Positions 1-11,351 are shown, numbered from the stretch's first letter. The stretch is DNA of 64,000 bases from an uncultured Ellagibacter sp. (GCF_934636505.1 NZ_CAKUAL010000002.1:5786-69785); one strand, 5' to 3'. Notes: generated from the letters alone by a model not told the origin. Translations and numbers: made by a program.

Positions 1-106
1 CATGGACGACGGCCTTGTGGTTGAGGAAGGCCGCGCCGTGGACGTGATCAACAACCCGCAGCAGGAGCGCACGCGCGCGTTCTTAAGCCAGTACCAGCAG
101 GGATAG
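1..106 (+). CDS. Polar amino acid ABC transporter ATP-binding protein, C-terminal end (partial)
   Basis: Only the last 34 codons lie in the window, in the frame beginning at base 2 and ending at TAG 104-106. The visible peptide starts MDDGLVVEEGRAVD and ends RTRAFLSQYQQG. This is the usual tail of GlnQ/HisP-type ATPases, where a MDxGxxVEEG strand is followed by NPxxERTxxFL. The Walker and signature motifs lie upstream, outside the window. Function is therefore inferred from the tail alone: energising uptake of a polar amino acid at the inner face of the membrane. An independent, complete GlnQ-like ATPase occurs at 55233-56060, so this is a second system. Confidence 0.75.
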   Translation, partial: MDDGLVVEEGRAVDVINNPQQERTRAFLSQYQQG

Positions 107-241
107 GGAAGCCTTAGGGGGTACACCCAGAGGTGTATCTGCGTGGTGCAACGATGACGATTGCGCCACGTTTCAGGAGCTCTTCAGGATGGCGTGGTAA
201 GGTTTGCTCAAGAACCCGATGCGGGCGAAGGAGCAAACAAC

Positions 242-1819
<1,578 letters not shown>

Positions 1820-1850
1820 GCGGACACGATAAGCGAATCGGCACGGTTTC

Positions 1851-1884
1851 GGCCGCGTGGGGACAAATCCCGCGCGGCCTTTTT
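1851..1884 (+). terminator. Rho-independent terminator after htrA-type gene
   Basis: Inverted repeat GGCCGCG (1851-1857) and CGCGGCC (1873-1879) followed directly by five T. It ends the HtrA transcript before pyrH. Confidence 0.85.
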
Positions 1885-1996
1885 CGTTCGAGGTGACGGA
1901 AAAGGCGTGCAGTTACGGCTCCGAGGCTCTAGCTTTGGGCCGATTCGGGTAAGATGATTCGAAATGGTTAAATCAAACGCAGAAAAAGGGGTTTCG

Positions 1997-2713
1997 ATGG
2001 CCAACGAATACCAGTACAAGCGTGTGCTTCTGAAGCTTTCCGGCGAGGCGCTCGCCGGCGATTTGGGTTACGGAATCGATCCGAAGGTGGTCGATGACCT
2101 GGCCGACGAAATCGCGGAAATCGTGCATGATGGTGTCCAGCTCGCTGTCGTTGTGGGCGGCGGCAACATCTTCCGCGGCGTTTCGGGCGCGACGGAGGGC
2201 ATGGACCGCGCGCAGGCCGACTACATCGGCATGCTCGCCACGGTCATGAACGCGCTCGCCTTGCAGGATTCCTTCGAGCGCCACGGCGTGTTCTCCCGCG
2301 TGCAGAGCGCCATCAACATGCAGGAAGTTTCCGAGCCCTACATCAGGCGTCGCGCCATCCGCCACATGGAGAAGGGCCGCGTCGTCATTCTCGCCGCAGG
2401 TACCGGCAACCCGTACTTCACGACCGACACCACCGCTGCGCTGCGCGCGTGCGAGCTCGACGTCGATTGTCTCATGAAGGCCACGAAGGTCGACGGCGTC
2501 TACGACTCGGATCCCAAGGTCAACCCGGACGCGAAGCGCTTCGATTCCATCAGCTACATGGAAGTGCTCAACAAGGGCCTTCACGTGATGGATTCCACGG
2601 CGACGTCGCTTTGCATGGACAACAAGGTTCCTATGATCGTCTTCGACCTGACGGTGAAGGGGAACATTTCTCGCGCGCTCAAGGGCGAAGCGGTGGGAAC
2701 CACGGTAGAATAA
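1997..2713 (+). CDS. pyrH: UMP kinase
   Basis: 238 residues, the usual length for bacterial UMP kinase, which phosphorylates UMP to UDP with ATP in the cytoplasm. The start at ATG 1997 has an AAAAAGGGG site 5-6 bases upstream; the earlier in-frame ATG at 1964 adds an unconserved leader. Signature elements of the amino-acid kinase fold are visible: [12 protein letters not shown] near residue 11, [10 protein letters not shown] at 52-61, and TDTTAALRA in the second half. It heads the pyrH-frr-uppS-cdsA-dxr series, which supplies UTP/CTP, ribosome recycling, isoprenoid carrier lipid and phospholipid precursors. Confidence 0.97.
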   Translation: MANEYQYKRVLLKLSGEALAGDLGYGIDPKVVDDLADEIAEIVHDGVQLAVVVGGGNIFRGVSGATEGMDRAQADYIGMLATVMNALALQDSFERHGVFSRVQSAINMQEVSEPYIRRRAIRHMEKGRVVILAAGTGNPYFTTDTTAALRACELDVDCLMKATKVDGVYDSDPKVNPDAKRFDSISYMEVLNKGLHVMDSTATSLCMDNKVPMIVFDLTVKGNISRALKGEAVGTTVE

Positions 2714-2795
2714 CGGCAACGGCCAAGCGAGGGCGCGACCTTCGCGGGCATGCTATCGGCGGCGATGCCGCTCGAAGGGGACGAAAGGAGCTCAG

Positions 2796-3356
2796 ATGAG
2801 CATTGACGACATTAAGGCACAGGCCGAAGAGCGCATGGGCAAGGCCCTTTCGGCGCTGCACGAGAACTTTGCATCGGTGCGCACGGGTCGCGCGAACGCG
2901 ATGGCGCTCGACCGCATCAAGGTGGACTACTACGGGGTTCCCACTCCCGTGAACCAGATGGCCGGCGTGAAGACGCCCGATGCCCATATGCTCGTCATCG
3001 AGCCGTGGGACAAGACGACGCTGAAGGCCATCGAGAAGGCGATTCTCGAGAGCGATCTGGGTGTGACGCCTTCCAACGACGGCACGGTCATCCGCCTGCC
3101 GTTCCCCGCGCTCACCGAGGAGCGCCGCCGCGAGCTCGTCAAGCAGTGCAAGGCGTACTCCGAGGAAGCGCGCGTCGCCATCCGCAACATCCGCCGCGAC
3201 GCGAACTCCGCGGTCGAGAAGTGCATCAAGGAAGACAGCTTGCCCGAAGACGAGCAGCGTCGCGCCGAAGGTGCCATCCAGAAGATCACCGACAAGTTCA
3301 TCGCCGAGGTCGACGAGTCCTTCAAGAAGAAGGAAGCGGAGGTCATGGAAGTTTAG
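2796..3356 (+). CDS. frr: Ribosome recycling factor
   Basis: 186 residues, typical family length (about 185). It splits post-termination 70S ribosomes together with EF-G. The N-terminus (MSIDDIKAQAEERMGKAL), the RTGRANAMALD segment and the C-terminal three-helix bundle rich in K/E (DEQRRAEGAIQKITDKFI) are all characteristic. The start has AAAGGAG 7 bases upstream. The gene lies 82 bases after pyrH with no terminator between, consistent with the near-universal pyrH-frr operon. Confidence 0.97.
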   Translation: MSIDDIKAQAEERMGKALSALHENFASVRTGRANAMALDRIKVDYYGVPTPVNQMAGVKTPDAHMLVIEPWDKTTLKAIEKAILESDLGVTPSNDGTVIRLPFPALTEERRRELVKQCKAYSEEARVAIRNIRRDANSAVEKCIKEDSLPEDEQRRAEGAIQKITDKFIAEVDESFKKKEAEVMEV

Positions 3357-3362
3357 CCCCCT

Positions 3363-4157
3363 TTGATTCGAGGTCTTTTGAACAAACCGCTTGATATCAT
3401 TTTCCCCAACCCGCCTTCGGGGCTTGCCCCCGAAGCGCTTGATGCTGCGCGCATTCCCGAGCACATCGCCGTCATCATGGATGGCAACGGCCGTTGGGCG
3501 AAAAAGCGCGCGCTCAACCGCCTGAAGGGACATAAGGCGGGAATCGAGGCGGTGCGCGAGACCATCCGCTGCGCGAGCGATCTTGGCGTTCGCTACCTGA
3601 CCATCTACTCGTTCTCGACCGAGAACTGGAAGCGCCCGCAAGAGGAAGTCGTCGGGCTTATGGATTTGTTCGCGAAGACGATGCTCGCCGAGGTGGACGG
3701 CCTTCACGAGGAGCATGTTCGCGTGAAGACGATCGGCGATCTGTCCCTTCTGCCCGAGGAGACGCGCGAGGCGTTCGAGGAGGCATGGGAGAAAACCAAG
3801 AACAACACGGGGATGACCCTGGTCGTTGCTGTGAATTACGGCTCGCGCCAGGAGATTCTCCGTGCGGTCAACCGCTGCGCGGAAGAGGTGGCCGCTCGCA
3901 CTGCCGACGGCCTTGTCCCAAAAGAGATTTCCGCCGAAGACTTTGAGCGCGGGTTGTACACGGCGGGCATGCCCGATCCCGATCTGGTCATTCGGACGAG
4001 CGGAGAGGTTCGCTTGTCGAACTTCCTTCTGTGGCAGGTTGCCTATTCGGAGTTCGTCGTGACCGATGTGCTGTGGCCGGACTTCGACCGCTACGAGCTT
4101 TTGCGCTGCCTGCTCGAGTTTCAAGGGCGCGATCGCCGCTTTGGGGCGGTGAAGTAG
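3363..4157 (+). CDS. uppS: Isoprenyl (undecaprenyl) diphosphate synthase
   Basis: 264 residues as drawn from TTG 3363. It adds isopentenyl units to farnesyl diphosphate to make the C55 carrier lipid of cell-wall synthesis. The hallmark MDGNGRWAKKR (catalytic Asp40) and the downstream RTSGEVRLSNFLLWQ box and SEF segment are present. The start is uncertain. No Shine-Dalgarno sequence precedes TTG 3363, while in-frame TTG 3378 has GAGG only 4 bases upstream. There is no in-frame ATG before the catalytic motif, so the start is non-AUG either way. Translation is probably coupled to frr, which ends 6 bases upstream. Confidence 0.94.
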   Translation: MIRGLLNKPLDIIFPNPPSGLAPEALDAARIPEHIAVIMDGNGRWAKKRALNRLKGHKAGIEAVRETIRCASDLGVRYLTIYSFSTENWKRPQEEVVGLMDLFAKTMLAEVDGLHEEHVRVKTIGDLSLLPEETREAFEEAWEKTKNNTGMTLVVAVNYGSRQEILRAVNRCAEEVAARTADGLVPKEISAEDFERGLYTAGMPDPDLVIRTSGEVRLSNFLLWQVAYSEFVVTDVLWPDFDRYELLRCLLEFQGRDRRFGAVK

Positions 4158-4158
4158 C

Positions 4159-5151
4159 GTGACCCGCAAGGATGCCGACACGCGAGATGCTGCGGAGGAG
4201 TGGAAGCGCTCGGCCGAGCGCAAGGCGAGCCTGAAGGCCGCGCGCGCAACCGATGAGGAAAACGCAGGCCCGACACGTTCTACCCGCATCAAGGATTTTG
4301 CTTACAAGAAGACGCCGCAAAAGCTGAAAAATGCAACTGACCTGCAGGTTCGTTTTCGCACAGGTGCGATTTACGTAACCTTGTGCATCGTGTGCATCCT
4401 GGTAAGCGACATCTCGACGCTCGTTTTTTTGTGCGCGACGGCGGGGATTTGCGCTGGCGAGTTCTACTATATGCTGCGCGCCGATGCGAAGCTTCCCAAC
4501 GAGATGCTCGGCATCATCGCCGCGATACTCTACCCCGTAAGCGTGTACTTCCTCGGCGTGGTCGGCGCGCTGTACGTGAGCATCGCGCTTCTGCTCTCGC
4601 TTATCGTTTGGTACGTGTTTTGGCTGCGTGCGCGCGTGCCCGATGTCGGCGTGAGCTTTTTCGGTGCGGCGTACACAGGTCTTCTCCTTTCGGGCATCGT
4701 GGTCGTGCGCACGGCGCTGCCCGACCCGTGGGGCGGCGTGCTCGTCATCGGCATCTTCCTGAGCATCTGGGCGAACGATTCCTTCGCCTACTTGGTGGGA
4801 AGCAAAATCGGTAAGCATAAGATGGCTCCGCGCGTCAGCCCGAAGAAGAGCTGGGAGGGCTTTTTCGCGGGCATCGTTGGTTCGATGGTCATCTGGGGCC
4901 TGTTCACGCTGATTCCCGGCTTGAACCTGAACCTTCCCGAGGCGCTCGGGTTCGGTGTGGTCTGCGGTCTTATGGGCGTGCTGGGCGATTTGGCCGAAAG
5001 TCGCATCAAACGCAACTCCGGTTTCAAGGATTCTGGCACGATCATGCCGGGTCATGGCGGCCTCCTCGATAGGTGCGACTCCCTGTTTCTCGTCGCGGCA
5101 TCGTCGGCTATCCTTTTGGTGATTTCCGGGGCAATTCCCTTTAGCGTTTAA
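4159..5151 (+). CDS. cdsA: Phosphatidate cytidylyltransferase (CDP-diacylglycerol synthase)
   Basis: 330 residues from GTG 4159, one base after the uppS stop. It makes CDP-diacylglycerol from phosphatidate and CTP, the branch point of phospholipid synthesis. A charged cytoplasmic N-terminal tail of about 60 residues precedes seven or eight membrane spans. The family signature is intact near the C-terminus (SPKKSWEGFFAG, then GDLAESRIKRNSGFKDSG and PGHGGLLDRCDS). The N-terminal tail is longer than in most family members and rich in K/R/E; it looks unstructured. Confidence 0.95.
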   Translation: MTRKDADTRDAAEEWKRSAERKASLKAARATDEENAGPTRSTRIKDFAYKKTPQKLKNATDLQVRFRTGAIYVTLCIVCILVSDISTLVFLCATAGICAGEFYYMLRADAKLPNEMLGIIAAILYPVSVYFLGVVGALYVSIALLLSLIVWYVFWLRARVPDVGVSFFGAAYTGLLLSGIVVVRTALPDPWGGVLVIGIFLSIWANDSFAYLVGSKIGKHKMAPRVSPKKSWEGFFAGIVGSMVIWGLFTLIPGLNLNLPEALGFGVVCGLMGVLGDLAESRIKRNSGFKDSGTIMPGHGGLLDRCDSLFLVAASSAILLVISGAIPFSV

Positions 5152-5178
5152 ACGTCGCTTTTCAAGAAAGGTGCTTTC

Positions 5179-6402
5179 ATGAGGCGTATCGTCGTTTTGG
5201 GATCGACGGGGTCGATCGGCACGCAAACGCTCGACGTGGTGCGTCAGCATCCCGATAAGCTTAAGATCGTGGGGCTTGCCGTGAACACGCGCGCCCAGGA
5301 TATGCTTGCGCAGGCGAAGGAGTTCGGCGTCGGCCACCTCGCCGTGGGCAGCGAAGATGTCGCTGTGGGCGAAAGCGCTTCGGGCCTTGCCGCGTTCGCG
5401 AAGCCCTTTGGGGAAGACGGGTCGCTCGGTTTTGGGATGAATGCCGTGGTCGACTTGGTTCGATTATCCGAGGTTGACGTGGTCGTGAACGCGCTTGTGG
5501 GCGCTGCGGGCCTGCGTGCAAGCTACGAGACGCTCAAGGCTGGCAAGGTCTTGGCGCTCGCGAACAAAGAGAGCCTTGTTGTCGGCGGCGACTTGATCAT
5601 GCCGCTTGCAGCGCAGGTCGATGCGGCGCGCAGGGCATCGGGATCTGCTCCCGCGGTGGGGCCGGCGGGCGCGCTCATGCCGATCGACTCCGAGCACGGG
5701 GCAATCTACCAGTGCCTGCTCGGCGAGAACGAACGCGAGGTCGCCAAGCTGTGGGTCACCGCATCGGGCGGGCCGTTCCGCGGTCGCACGCGCGACGATT
5801 TGCGCGACATCGCGCCTGCTCAGGCCTTGAAACATCCGACCTGGCACATGGGTGCCAAAATCTCGATCGACTCCTCCACGCTCATGAACAAGGGGCTCGA
5901 GGTTATTGAGGCGCACCACCTGTTCAACATGCCCTACGACAAGATCGAAGTCGTCGTGCAGCCGCAAAGTGCCATCCACTCCATGGTCGAATACACCGAC
6001 GGCAGTGTGAAGGCGCATCTGGGGACGACCGACATGCGCATTCCCATCCAGTTTGCGCTCTCGTACCCTGACCGATGGGAGGCCCCGGTCGCGCCGCTCG
6101 ACTTCCGGACGCTGGGGTCTTTGGAATTCGCCGCCCCCGATGAGAAGACGTTTCGCTGCCTTGCGCTTGCGCGACATGCGGGATCAGTGGGCGGAACTCT
6201 TCCCTGCGTGATGAACGCGGCGAACGAGATTGCCGTTGCCGCCTTCCTCTCCGAGCGGGGAAGCTATCTGGGCATTGCGGAATGCGTCGAGGCCGTGATG
6301 TCAGAGCACGAATCGCAGGGCGTGCAGAAAGTGGAGAGCATCGAGCAGCTTCAGGCGCTGGACGCTTGGGCGCGTGCGGAAGCCGGGAAGCATATACGCT
6401 AG
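5179..6402 (+). CDS. dxr: 1-deoxy-D-xylulose 5-phosphate reductoisomerase
   Basis: 407 residues. It converts DXP to 2-C-methyl-D-erythritol 4-phosphate, the first committed step of the MEP isoprenoid pathway, using NADPH and a divalent metal. The NADPH loop GSTGSIG sits at residues 8-14. NKESLVVGG, the metal/substrate segment PIDSEHGAIYQCL, ASGGPF and HPTWHMGAKISID are all present. AAAGG precedes the ATG. In many bacteria the next gene is rseP on the same strand. Here an antisense adhesin gene intervenes and rseP follows at 11565. Confidence 0.97.
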   Translation: MRRIVVLGSTGSIGTQTLDVVRQHPDKLKIVGLAVNTRAQDMLAQAKEFGVGHLAVGSEDVAVGESASGLAAFAKPFGEDGSLGFGMNAVVDLVRLSEVDVVVNALVGAAGLRASYETLKAGKVLALANKESLVVGGDLIMPLAAQVDAARRASGSAPAVGPAGALMPIDSEHGAIYQCLLGENEREVAKLWVTASGGPFRGRTRDDLRDIAPAQALKHPTWHMGAKISIDSSTLMNKGLEVIEAHHLFNMPYDKIEVVVQPQSAIHSMVEYTDGSVKAHLGTTDMRIPIQFALSYPDRWEAPVAPLDFRTLGSLEFAAPDEKTFRCLALARHAGSVGGTLPCVMNAANEIAVAAFLSERGSYLGIAECVEAVMSEHESQGVQKVESIEQLQALDAWARAEAGKHIR

Positions 6403-6424
6403 CCTGGAGCTTCATCGTTTTATT

Positions 6425-6457
6425 CGGGAGGCCGACGGATTGTGCGTCGGCCTCCCG
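6425..6457. terminator. Strong hairpin between convergent dxr and adhesin genes
   Basis: A perfect 12-base-pair stem, CGGGAGGCCGAC (6425-6436) with GTCGGCCTCCCG (6446-6457), lies between the ends of dxr (+) and the surface protein (-). There is no clean T run on either strand. It probably serves both genes. Confidence 0.65.
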
Positions 6458-6470
6458 CGCGTTTCGGCCC

Positions 6471-9400
6471 CTAGCGTCTACCTGCCTTTCTCTTGCGGAG
6501 CGCAAGCGCTCCAGCCCCGATGCCGATCGCTCCCGCCGAGACCATGAGCACGGGGATCATCTTCAGCGCGAAGCCCATAAGCTCATCGCCGGTTTTTCCC
6601 AGACCCTTGCCCCTTGTGGTGCTGCCGCCCGAATTGACGATGGGCTGCGCGCCTTCGTCGACGTTCACGATGGCGTGGGCGATGCGCGCATCTTCAAGGC
6701 TGGGCGAGGTGAGCACCGCCCTGTTCGAGAACTTCGTTCCCGCCAGCGCTTCGTCGGCGATGTCTGCGGCGAAGGTAATCGTTGCGGTGCTTCCCTTTTC
6801 GAGCGTCCCGATGAACGCGGAAAACGTGTTGCCATCGCTTTCGAGGGCGGCATCGACCGGTTTTCCGTCGATTGCGACGTGGATGCTGTCGAAGTCGATA
6901 GGGGCCCCGCCGGGCATCTTCGTGTCCGCGACCAGCACGCTCTCGACCGTGCCGCCGACTGCCGTCGCCTCGATGGTGAAGCCGATCCGCTCGCCAATGG
7001 CTGCACTCTCCCTGTCGACGCTCTTCACGAGCTCGATGTCGACCTTGGAGGCAGGCCGCTCGATGACGGCAACGCGCGCTGTGCTGTGCGGCCTATCGCT
7101 TAACGTGGGCGACTCGATCGTCGCGGTGTTTTCGACGGTCGATCCGGCAAGGGATCCCTCTTCGATAAGGGCCTCATATTCGACGGAAACGTTCGACCCT
7201 GCGCTCACCTTGCCGAGTTTCAAGGCGAACGATTGGGTGTCCCTGCTTGCGAAGTCAGGTTCGATCCGCTTGCCGTCTACAGTTGCTACGAACGTGGCGT
7301 AGTCGATGGCGACCCCTTCGGGCATCCCCTCGTCCACGAGCAGCGCATCTTCGAGGTCTGTCTCGCCGACCTCGACCGATAGGGCGTAGGAAACCGTCTC
7401 TCCTGCAAAAACGGATTCTGCCGATGCCGTCTTCTCGATGCTTGCTGTGCCTGCGGGCGCGACGATGTCCACTACTGCTTGCGCAGTACGCTCGCCTCCG
7501 AGGGTGGGCGAGGTGAGCGTCGCGCCGTTCACCACCTTGTGCCCAACAAGGCCCTCATCAGCGACGTTCGCCTTGAACGACACCACGGCAACATCGTCTT
7601 TCCCCATCGTGCCGAGCTCGATTGCGAACGAGTCCCCTTTCTGGTGCACGACGGGTTCCTCCACGGTCTTTCCATTCACGGTAACGCTCAGGCTGGTGAA
7701 GTCGACTTCGATGCCCGAGGGGAGGCCGCTGTCGGTTATCACGGCGTCGCGCAGGGTCCCGTTGGTCGCGCGAGCCGTGATCGTGTACGTAAACGTGTCT
7801 CCCACCTGCGCGGTTTCCGCGCTCGCCTCCTTCTCAAGCGAGGCGTCCGCTAAAGGTTCGCCCACTTCGACGTCGTTTGCGGCGCTCGCTGTGGCAGCAT
7901 CGCTTGCTTTGGCTTGCGCGCGGTTGACGACATGCTCGGATGCGACGGGGAGTTTTGCCGAGTATGCCACCGTGAGGGCCTCGCCGTCGTGCAAATCGAT
8001 GCCCGGTTGGAGGGAGAAACCGAAGACAGTGCCGTCCTCGTTTTTCTCCAGCGTGACGTCAGGGTTGTCGAGGGTCGTTCCGTCGGGTCCGGTTACCAAG
8101 ATGGACGAGGCGTCGATCGAGGCGAGCTCGTCGCTTTCGAAGCGGTCGGCGAAGATAACGTTGTGCGCGGTCGAGCCCTCGCGGGTTTGGGCGACGGTGA
8201 CGGTGTAGTGGGCGACATCCCCCGCCTCGTAGCGCGGCTTGTCGGAGGTCTTCGAGACCTGGAGCTGCGCATCCTTCACCGTAATCGACGCGTCGCCGCT
8301 TGTTTGCGTGTTGGGTTCGTCGGTTGCGGCAATCGCTATGTTGCCGACGGTCGATCCCGCGAGCGCGGCGTCGGCGATGGCGACGGTGTAGTCGACGAAC
8401 ACGGCCGTCTCGCCTTCCTCGCCAAGGGGGTTTGTCCCTTGCTCGGCCTTCTCGCCGAAGCGATAGAATGTGCGCTCGGGCGAGTTGCTGGTGAGATTGC
8501 GATTCGTCTCTATCGTGAAAGAGGGCTTCTCCCCGTCGGTGCTGATCACGCAGCTGTCGGTGATGTCGTTGCCCTCGGAATCCCAAACTTTGATGCTGTC
8601 TCGCTGCAATTCAACTCCCTTCGCTTGCAAAAGGTCGGAAACGACCAGGTTGCGCCCGATTGTCCCCGGCGTGTTATTCGTCACCTTCACGCGGAAGTTC
8701 ACAAGGTCGCCAATGCTGCAGGTGCTCTGCGATGCAGTCTTCTCCACCTGCAAAGTTGGCTGGTTCAGCCAGGTCAACGCACTGTCGTGCGCGTCGGTCG
8801 CATTGTCGGCGCTCACGGTTGCCGTGTTCTCAATTTCCCACCCCGTGATGGAGTCCTCGGGGTAGCACGTGCAGGTAATGGTGACGGGCATATTTGCGGG
8901 AAGGTGGCTTATGGTTGTTGCGAATCCGGTCCCCGCAGGCTTTGTCGAGCAGGTGACTTCCCGCTGCTCAAGCTGGCTGGGTGCCGACCCTTCGGCTCCT
9001 ACCGGATAGGAAATGCTTTCAGGGACTCCCGAGACGTCGACCGCGAGCTCGCCTGTGTCTGTCCGTCCGATCTTGAGTCCCTCGGGAAGGCTCTCGTCGC
9101 TTACGATTACGTTGTTCGCAACAGTGCACTCCTTCGTGTTCTCGACGACTATCGTGTATACGACTGCTCCCGCATCTTGCTCGGATGCCCCGATGAAGTG
9201 CTCGTAGCGATCGACGGTCTTCTCGATGGAGAGGGTCGCCGTGTTCGTCCAAATCTCGGCAGAATCGGACGCTTCCTCGCAGTTGTTCGCGCGGGCTGTG
9301 GCGATGTTCACTTGCTCGGTGCCATTGCCCGCTTGGGTGGCGATGGCCGCGAAGCTTACGGTGAGCGCGTCCCCGTAGTTGAACTTGTCAAGCGAGCAGC

Positions 9401-11102
9401 TCCAACGGTTGCCCTCGACGCTCGGGGTGGGGAGGCTTTCAAGCCCTGTGACCTGCACCGTTTCGGGGATAAGCTCAAGCCCTTCGGGAAGGCTGTCGAA
9501 GAAGACGGCCTCGCGGCACTGGGCGTTTTTCTCGCTTTGCGCGAAGGAAGCGGTGAAGCGGACCACCTCGCCTACCTCGTATTCGTAGGCGTCTGCGGTT
9601 TTGTCGACGGTGAGCCTCGGCGGGACGAGAGTCGTCTCGACGCTGTTGCTCGGATAGGTTCCCCTGTCATTGACGCGGGCGTAGGCGCTGTTCGACACGG
9701 AGAGCGCGCCGTCGGCGGGGTACTCGATGAGCTCAGCTTTGAACTCGAAACGGTACGTCTCGCCCTGCATGCGCATGGAATGCTGCAGATAGCTTTGCGA
9801 GAACACGAACCTCACGGCGTTGTCGCCCTCGCCTCCTTGGCCTGCATAGACCACTTCACCCGCGTTCTCGATCAGCTGTCCCTCGCTGTCGGTGAGATAG
9901 CCGCTCCCGTCGACGTAGCGCATCTCGCGGGGAAGCACGTCGACAATCTCGAGGTTGGTGTAGGAGTAGCCGTTTCGGCAGGTCACGCCACGCTCGTGCA
10001 CGGGAACCTCGACGGTGTAGGCAACCACGTCGCCGATTGAGATCCCTTCGGTCTTGTCGGCAGTTTTGCGCACATCGAGCTTGCCGTCTTCGACGATGTC
10101 GTCGTTGGGGTTCGGTGCGGTGAGAAACTCGTTCGTCATGGCGAAAAACGATTGCGCTGTCGAGTTCGAGCCCCTCCAAGACGACATGAACGAGAGCTTA
10201 ACGGGCGTTCCCTTCTGCGATTCGGTGGTGTCGAAATACGCTCCCACCAGGCCGAGCTTGTAGAGTGGGTCGTTCGGGTCGGCGCTGATGGCGCCGTGCT
10301 CGTCCTCGACGCCGCCGCATGGGTATTCGGGCGAGGTGATGATGCTTTGTTCCTCGTCGATGGACAGGAAGTCGTTTTTGTCGACGACCTGCGCGAGCGA
10401 GACGGCGCCCCCGAAGCCGAACTTCTGCCCCACATCCAGATCGATGCAGGTCATATGCCCTTTAGCCTCGAAGGGATCGTCGGTTCCCGCGTAGAAGAAC
10501 TCGACGCTCACCTCAAGGTCGGTCAAGCCCACCGTGTAGAAATTCAGGTTCTCGATGAGCGATCCCGTGCGCTGGTAGCCGCTGTTCACGAACACGCCAG
10601 GCTGGAAGGTGTCGTAATCGGCCCGCTCCTCGTATTCGTCCCAGCCGGAAGCGCCGTTCGACATGACGGGCTCCACATAATTCCAGTTGGAAAGCGTGAC
10701 AACGGCATCGACCTTGTCGTTGCCATAGCTTGCGCCGGTGTAGCGAAGCGCGAAGCTGCCCTTCGGTGTCGTGCGGTCGATGCGTGCCGCGAACCCGGAA
10801 TCGTCGGGTGAGGCCAGCTCGTCGTAGTCCCGAGGATAGTACTGCTTGATATTCGGTTCGCTCGTGAATCCACGCACGATCTCGACGTCGGTAAAGCTAA
10901 TGCCCCAGTTGAACCCTTCTGGCGTGAACGAGTCCTCGGGGATGTACTCGATGGGAATCTTGCTCGCCGCCTGCGCGACCCCAGGCGTGCAAAGCGCAGC
11001 GCCGGGGGCGAGCCCGATTGCGAGGGCGAGTGCCAGAGCGATGTTGATTGCCTTATGTTTTGCCTGTTCAATCGGCTGAGGAAGCCTCCTTGCGCTAGCC
11101 AT
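6471..11102 (-). CDS. Large cell-surface protein: signal peptide, DUF11-type repeats, LGKTG sorting signal
   Basis: 1543 residues from the ATG at 11102, with GGAGG 5 bases upstream. A signal peptide (hydrophobic about residues 17-45, ending AQAA) is followed by a unique region of about 300 residues. At least eight Ig-like DUF11-type repeats follow, each opening with a KT/KS motif such as VDKTADAYEYEVGE, near residues 340, 497, 622, 782, 944, 1086, 1219 and 1352. The C-terminus has LGKTGDELMG (1501 onwards), a hydrophobic stretch and RKRKAGRR: a sortase signal with Gly in place of the Pro of LPxTG. The role is probably adhesion or a stalk outside the cell. It lies antisense between dxr and rseP. 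Confidence 0.88.
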   Translation of the reverse strand: MASARRLPQPIEQAKHKAINIALALALAIGLAPGAALCTPGVAQAASKIPIEYIPEDSFTPEGFNWGISFTDVEIVRGFTSEPNIKQYYPRDYDELASPDDSGFAARIDRTTPKGSFALRYTGASYGNDKVDAVVTLSNWNYVEPVMSNGASGWDEYEERADYDTFQPGVFVNSGYQRTGSLIENLNFYTVGLTDLEVSVEFFYAGTDDPFEAKGHMTCIDLDVGQKFGFGGAVSLAQVVDKNDFLSIDEEQSIITSPEYPCGGVEDEHGAISADPNDPLYKLGLVGAYFDTTESQKGTPVKLSFMSSWRGSNSTAQSFFAMTNEFLTAPNPNDDIVEDGKLDVRKTADKTEGISIGDVVAYTVEVPVHERGVTCRNGYSYTNLEIVDVLPREMRYVDGSGYLTDSEGQLIENAGEVVYAGQGGEGDNAVRFVFSQSYLQHSMRMQGETYRFEFKAELIEYPADGALSVSNSAYARVNDRGTYPSNSVETTLVPPRLTVDKTADAYEYEVGEVVRFTASFAQSEKNAQCREAVFFDSLPEGLELIPETVQVTGLESLPTPSVEGNRWSCSLDKFNYGDALTVSFAAIATQAGNGTEQVNIATARANNCEEASDSAEIWTNTATLSIEKTVDRYEHFIGASEQDAGAVVYTIVVENTKECTVANNVIVSDESLPEGLKIGRTDTGELAVDVSGVPESISYPVGAEGSAPSQLEQREVTCSTKPAGTGFATTISHLPANMPVTITCTCYPEDSITGWEIENTATVSADNATDAHDSALTWLNQPTLQVEKTASQSTCSIGDLVNFRVKVTNNTPGTIGRNLVVSDLLQAKGVELQRDSIKVWDSEGNDITDSCVISTDGEKPSFTIETNRNLTSNSPERTFYRFGEKAEQGTNPLGEEGETAVFVDYTVAIADAALAGSTVGNIAIAATDEPNTQTSGDASITVKDAQLQVSKTSDKPRYEAGDVAHYTVTVAQTREGSTAHNVIFADRFESDELASIDASSILVTGPDGTTLDNPDVTLEKNEDGTVFGFSLQPGIDLHDGEALTVAYSAKLPVASEHVVNRAQAKASDAATASAANDVEVGEPLADASLEKEASAETAQVGDTFTYTITARATNGTLRDAVITDSGLPSGIEVDFTSLSVTVNGKTVEEPVVHQKGDSFAIELGTMGKDDVAVVSFKANVADEGLVGHKVVNGATLTSPTLGGERTAQAVVDIVAPAGTASIEKTASAESVFAGETVSYALSVEVGETDLEDALLVDEGMPEGVAIDYATFVATVDGKRIEPDFASRDTQSFALKLGKVSAGSNVSVEYEALIEEGSLAGSTVENTATIESPTLSDRPHSTARVAVIERPASKVDIELVKSVDRESAAIGERIGFTIEATAVGGTVESVLVADTKMPGGAPIDFDSIHVAIDGKPVDAALESDGNTFSAFIGTLEKGSTATITFAADIADEALAGTKFSNRAVLTSPSLEDARIAHAIVNVDEGAQPIVNSGGSTTRGKGLGKTGDELMGFALKMIPVLMVSAGAIGIGAGALALRKRKAGRR

Positions 11103-11351
11103 AGGGGCCTCCTTGCGTGCCGAGTTCGAAAAGTTGGCTATTCATGGTGCTCCTTTCTCGCGAAATGCGCTCACTGCGCCGGGGAGTCTGAGCATAACGT
11201 CGCGTTCTGGCGGCGAGGACGCACCAACCTTGCCGTTTCATCGCGCGTTATCTGCACGGAGGTCCCCGAAAGTCGGTGGGAAATCCCTACAAACTCGGCT
11301 GAAACTGCACCGCGATTCGAATATCTCCAACGCAAATTCGACGCGCATTCC

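Noticed and set aside
7914..10040. A 708-codon open frame antisense to the adhesin gene
   Set aside because: GC-rich codon use keeps opposite frames open. It has no ribosome site, no recognisable domain, and the adhesin frame shows clear repeats and sorting signals.
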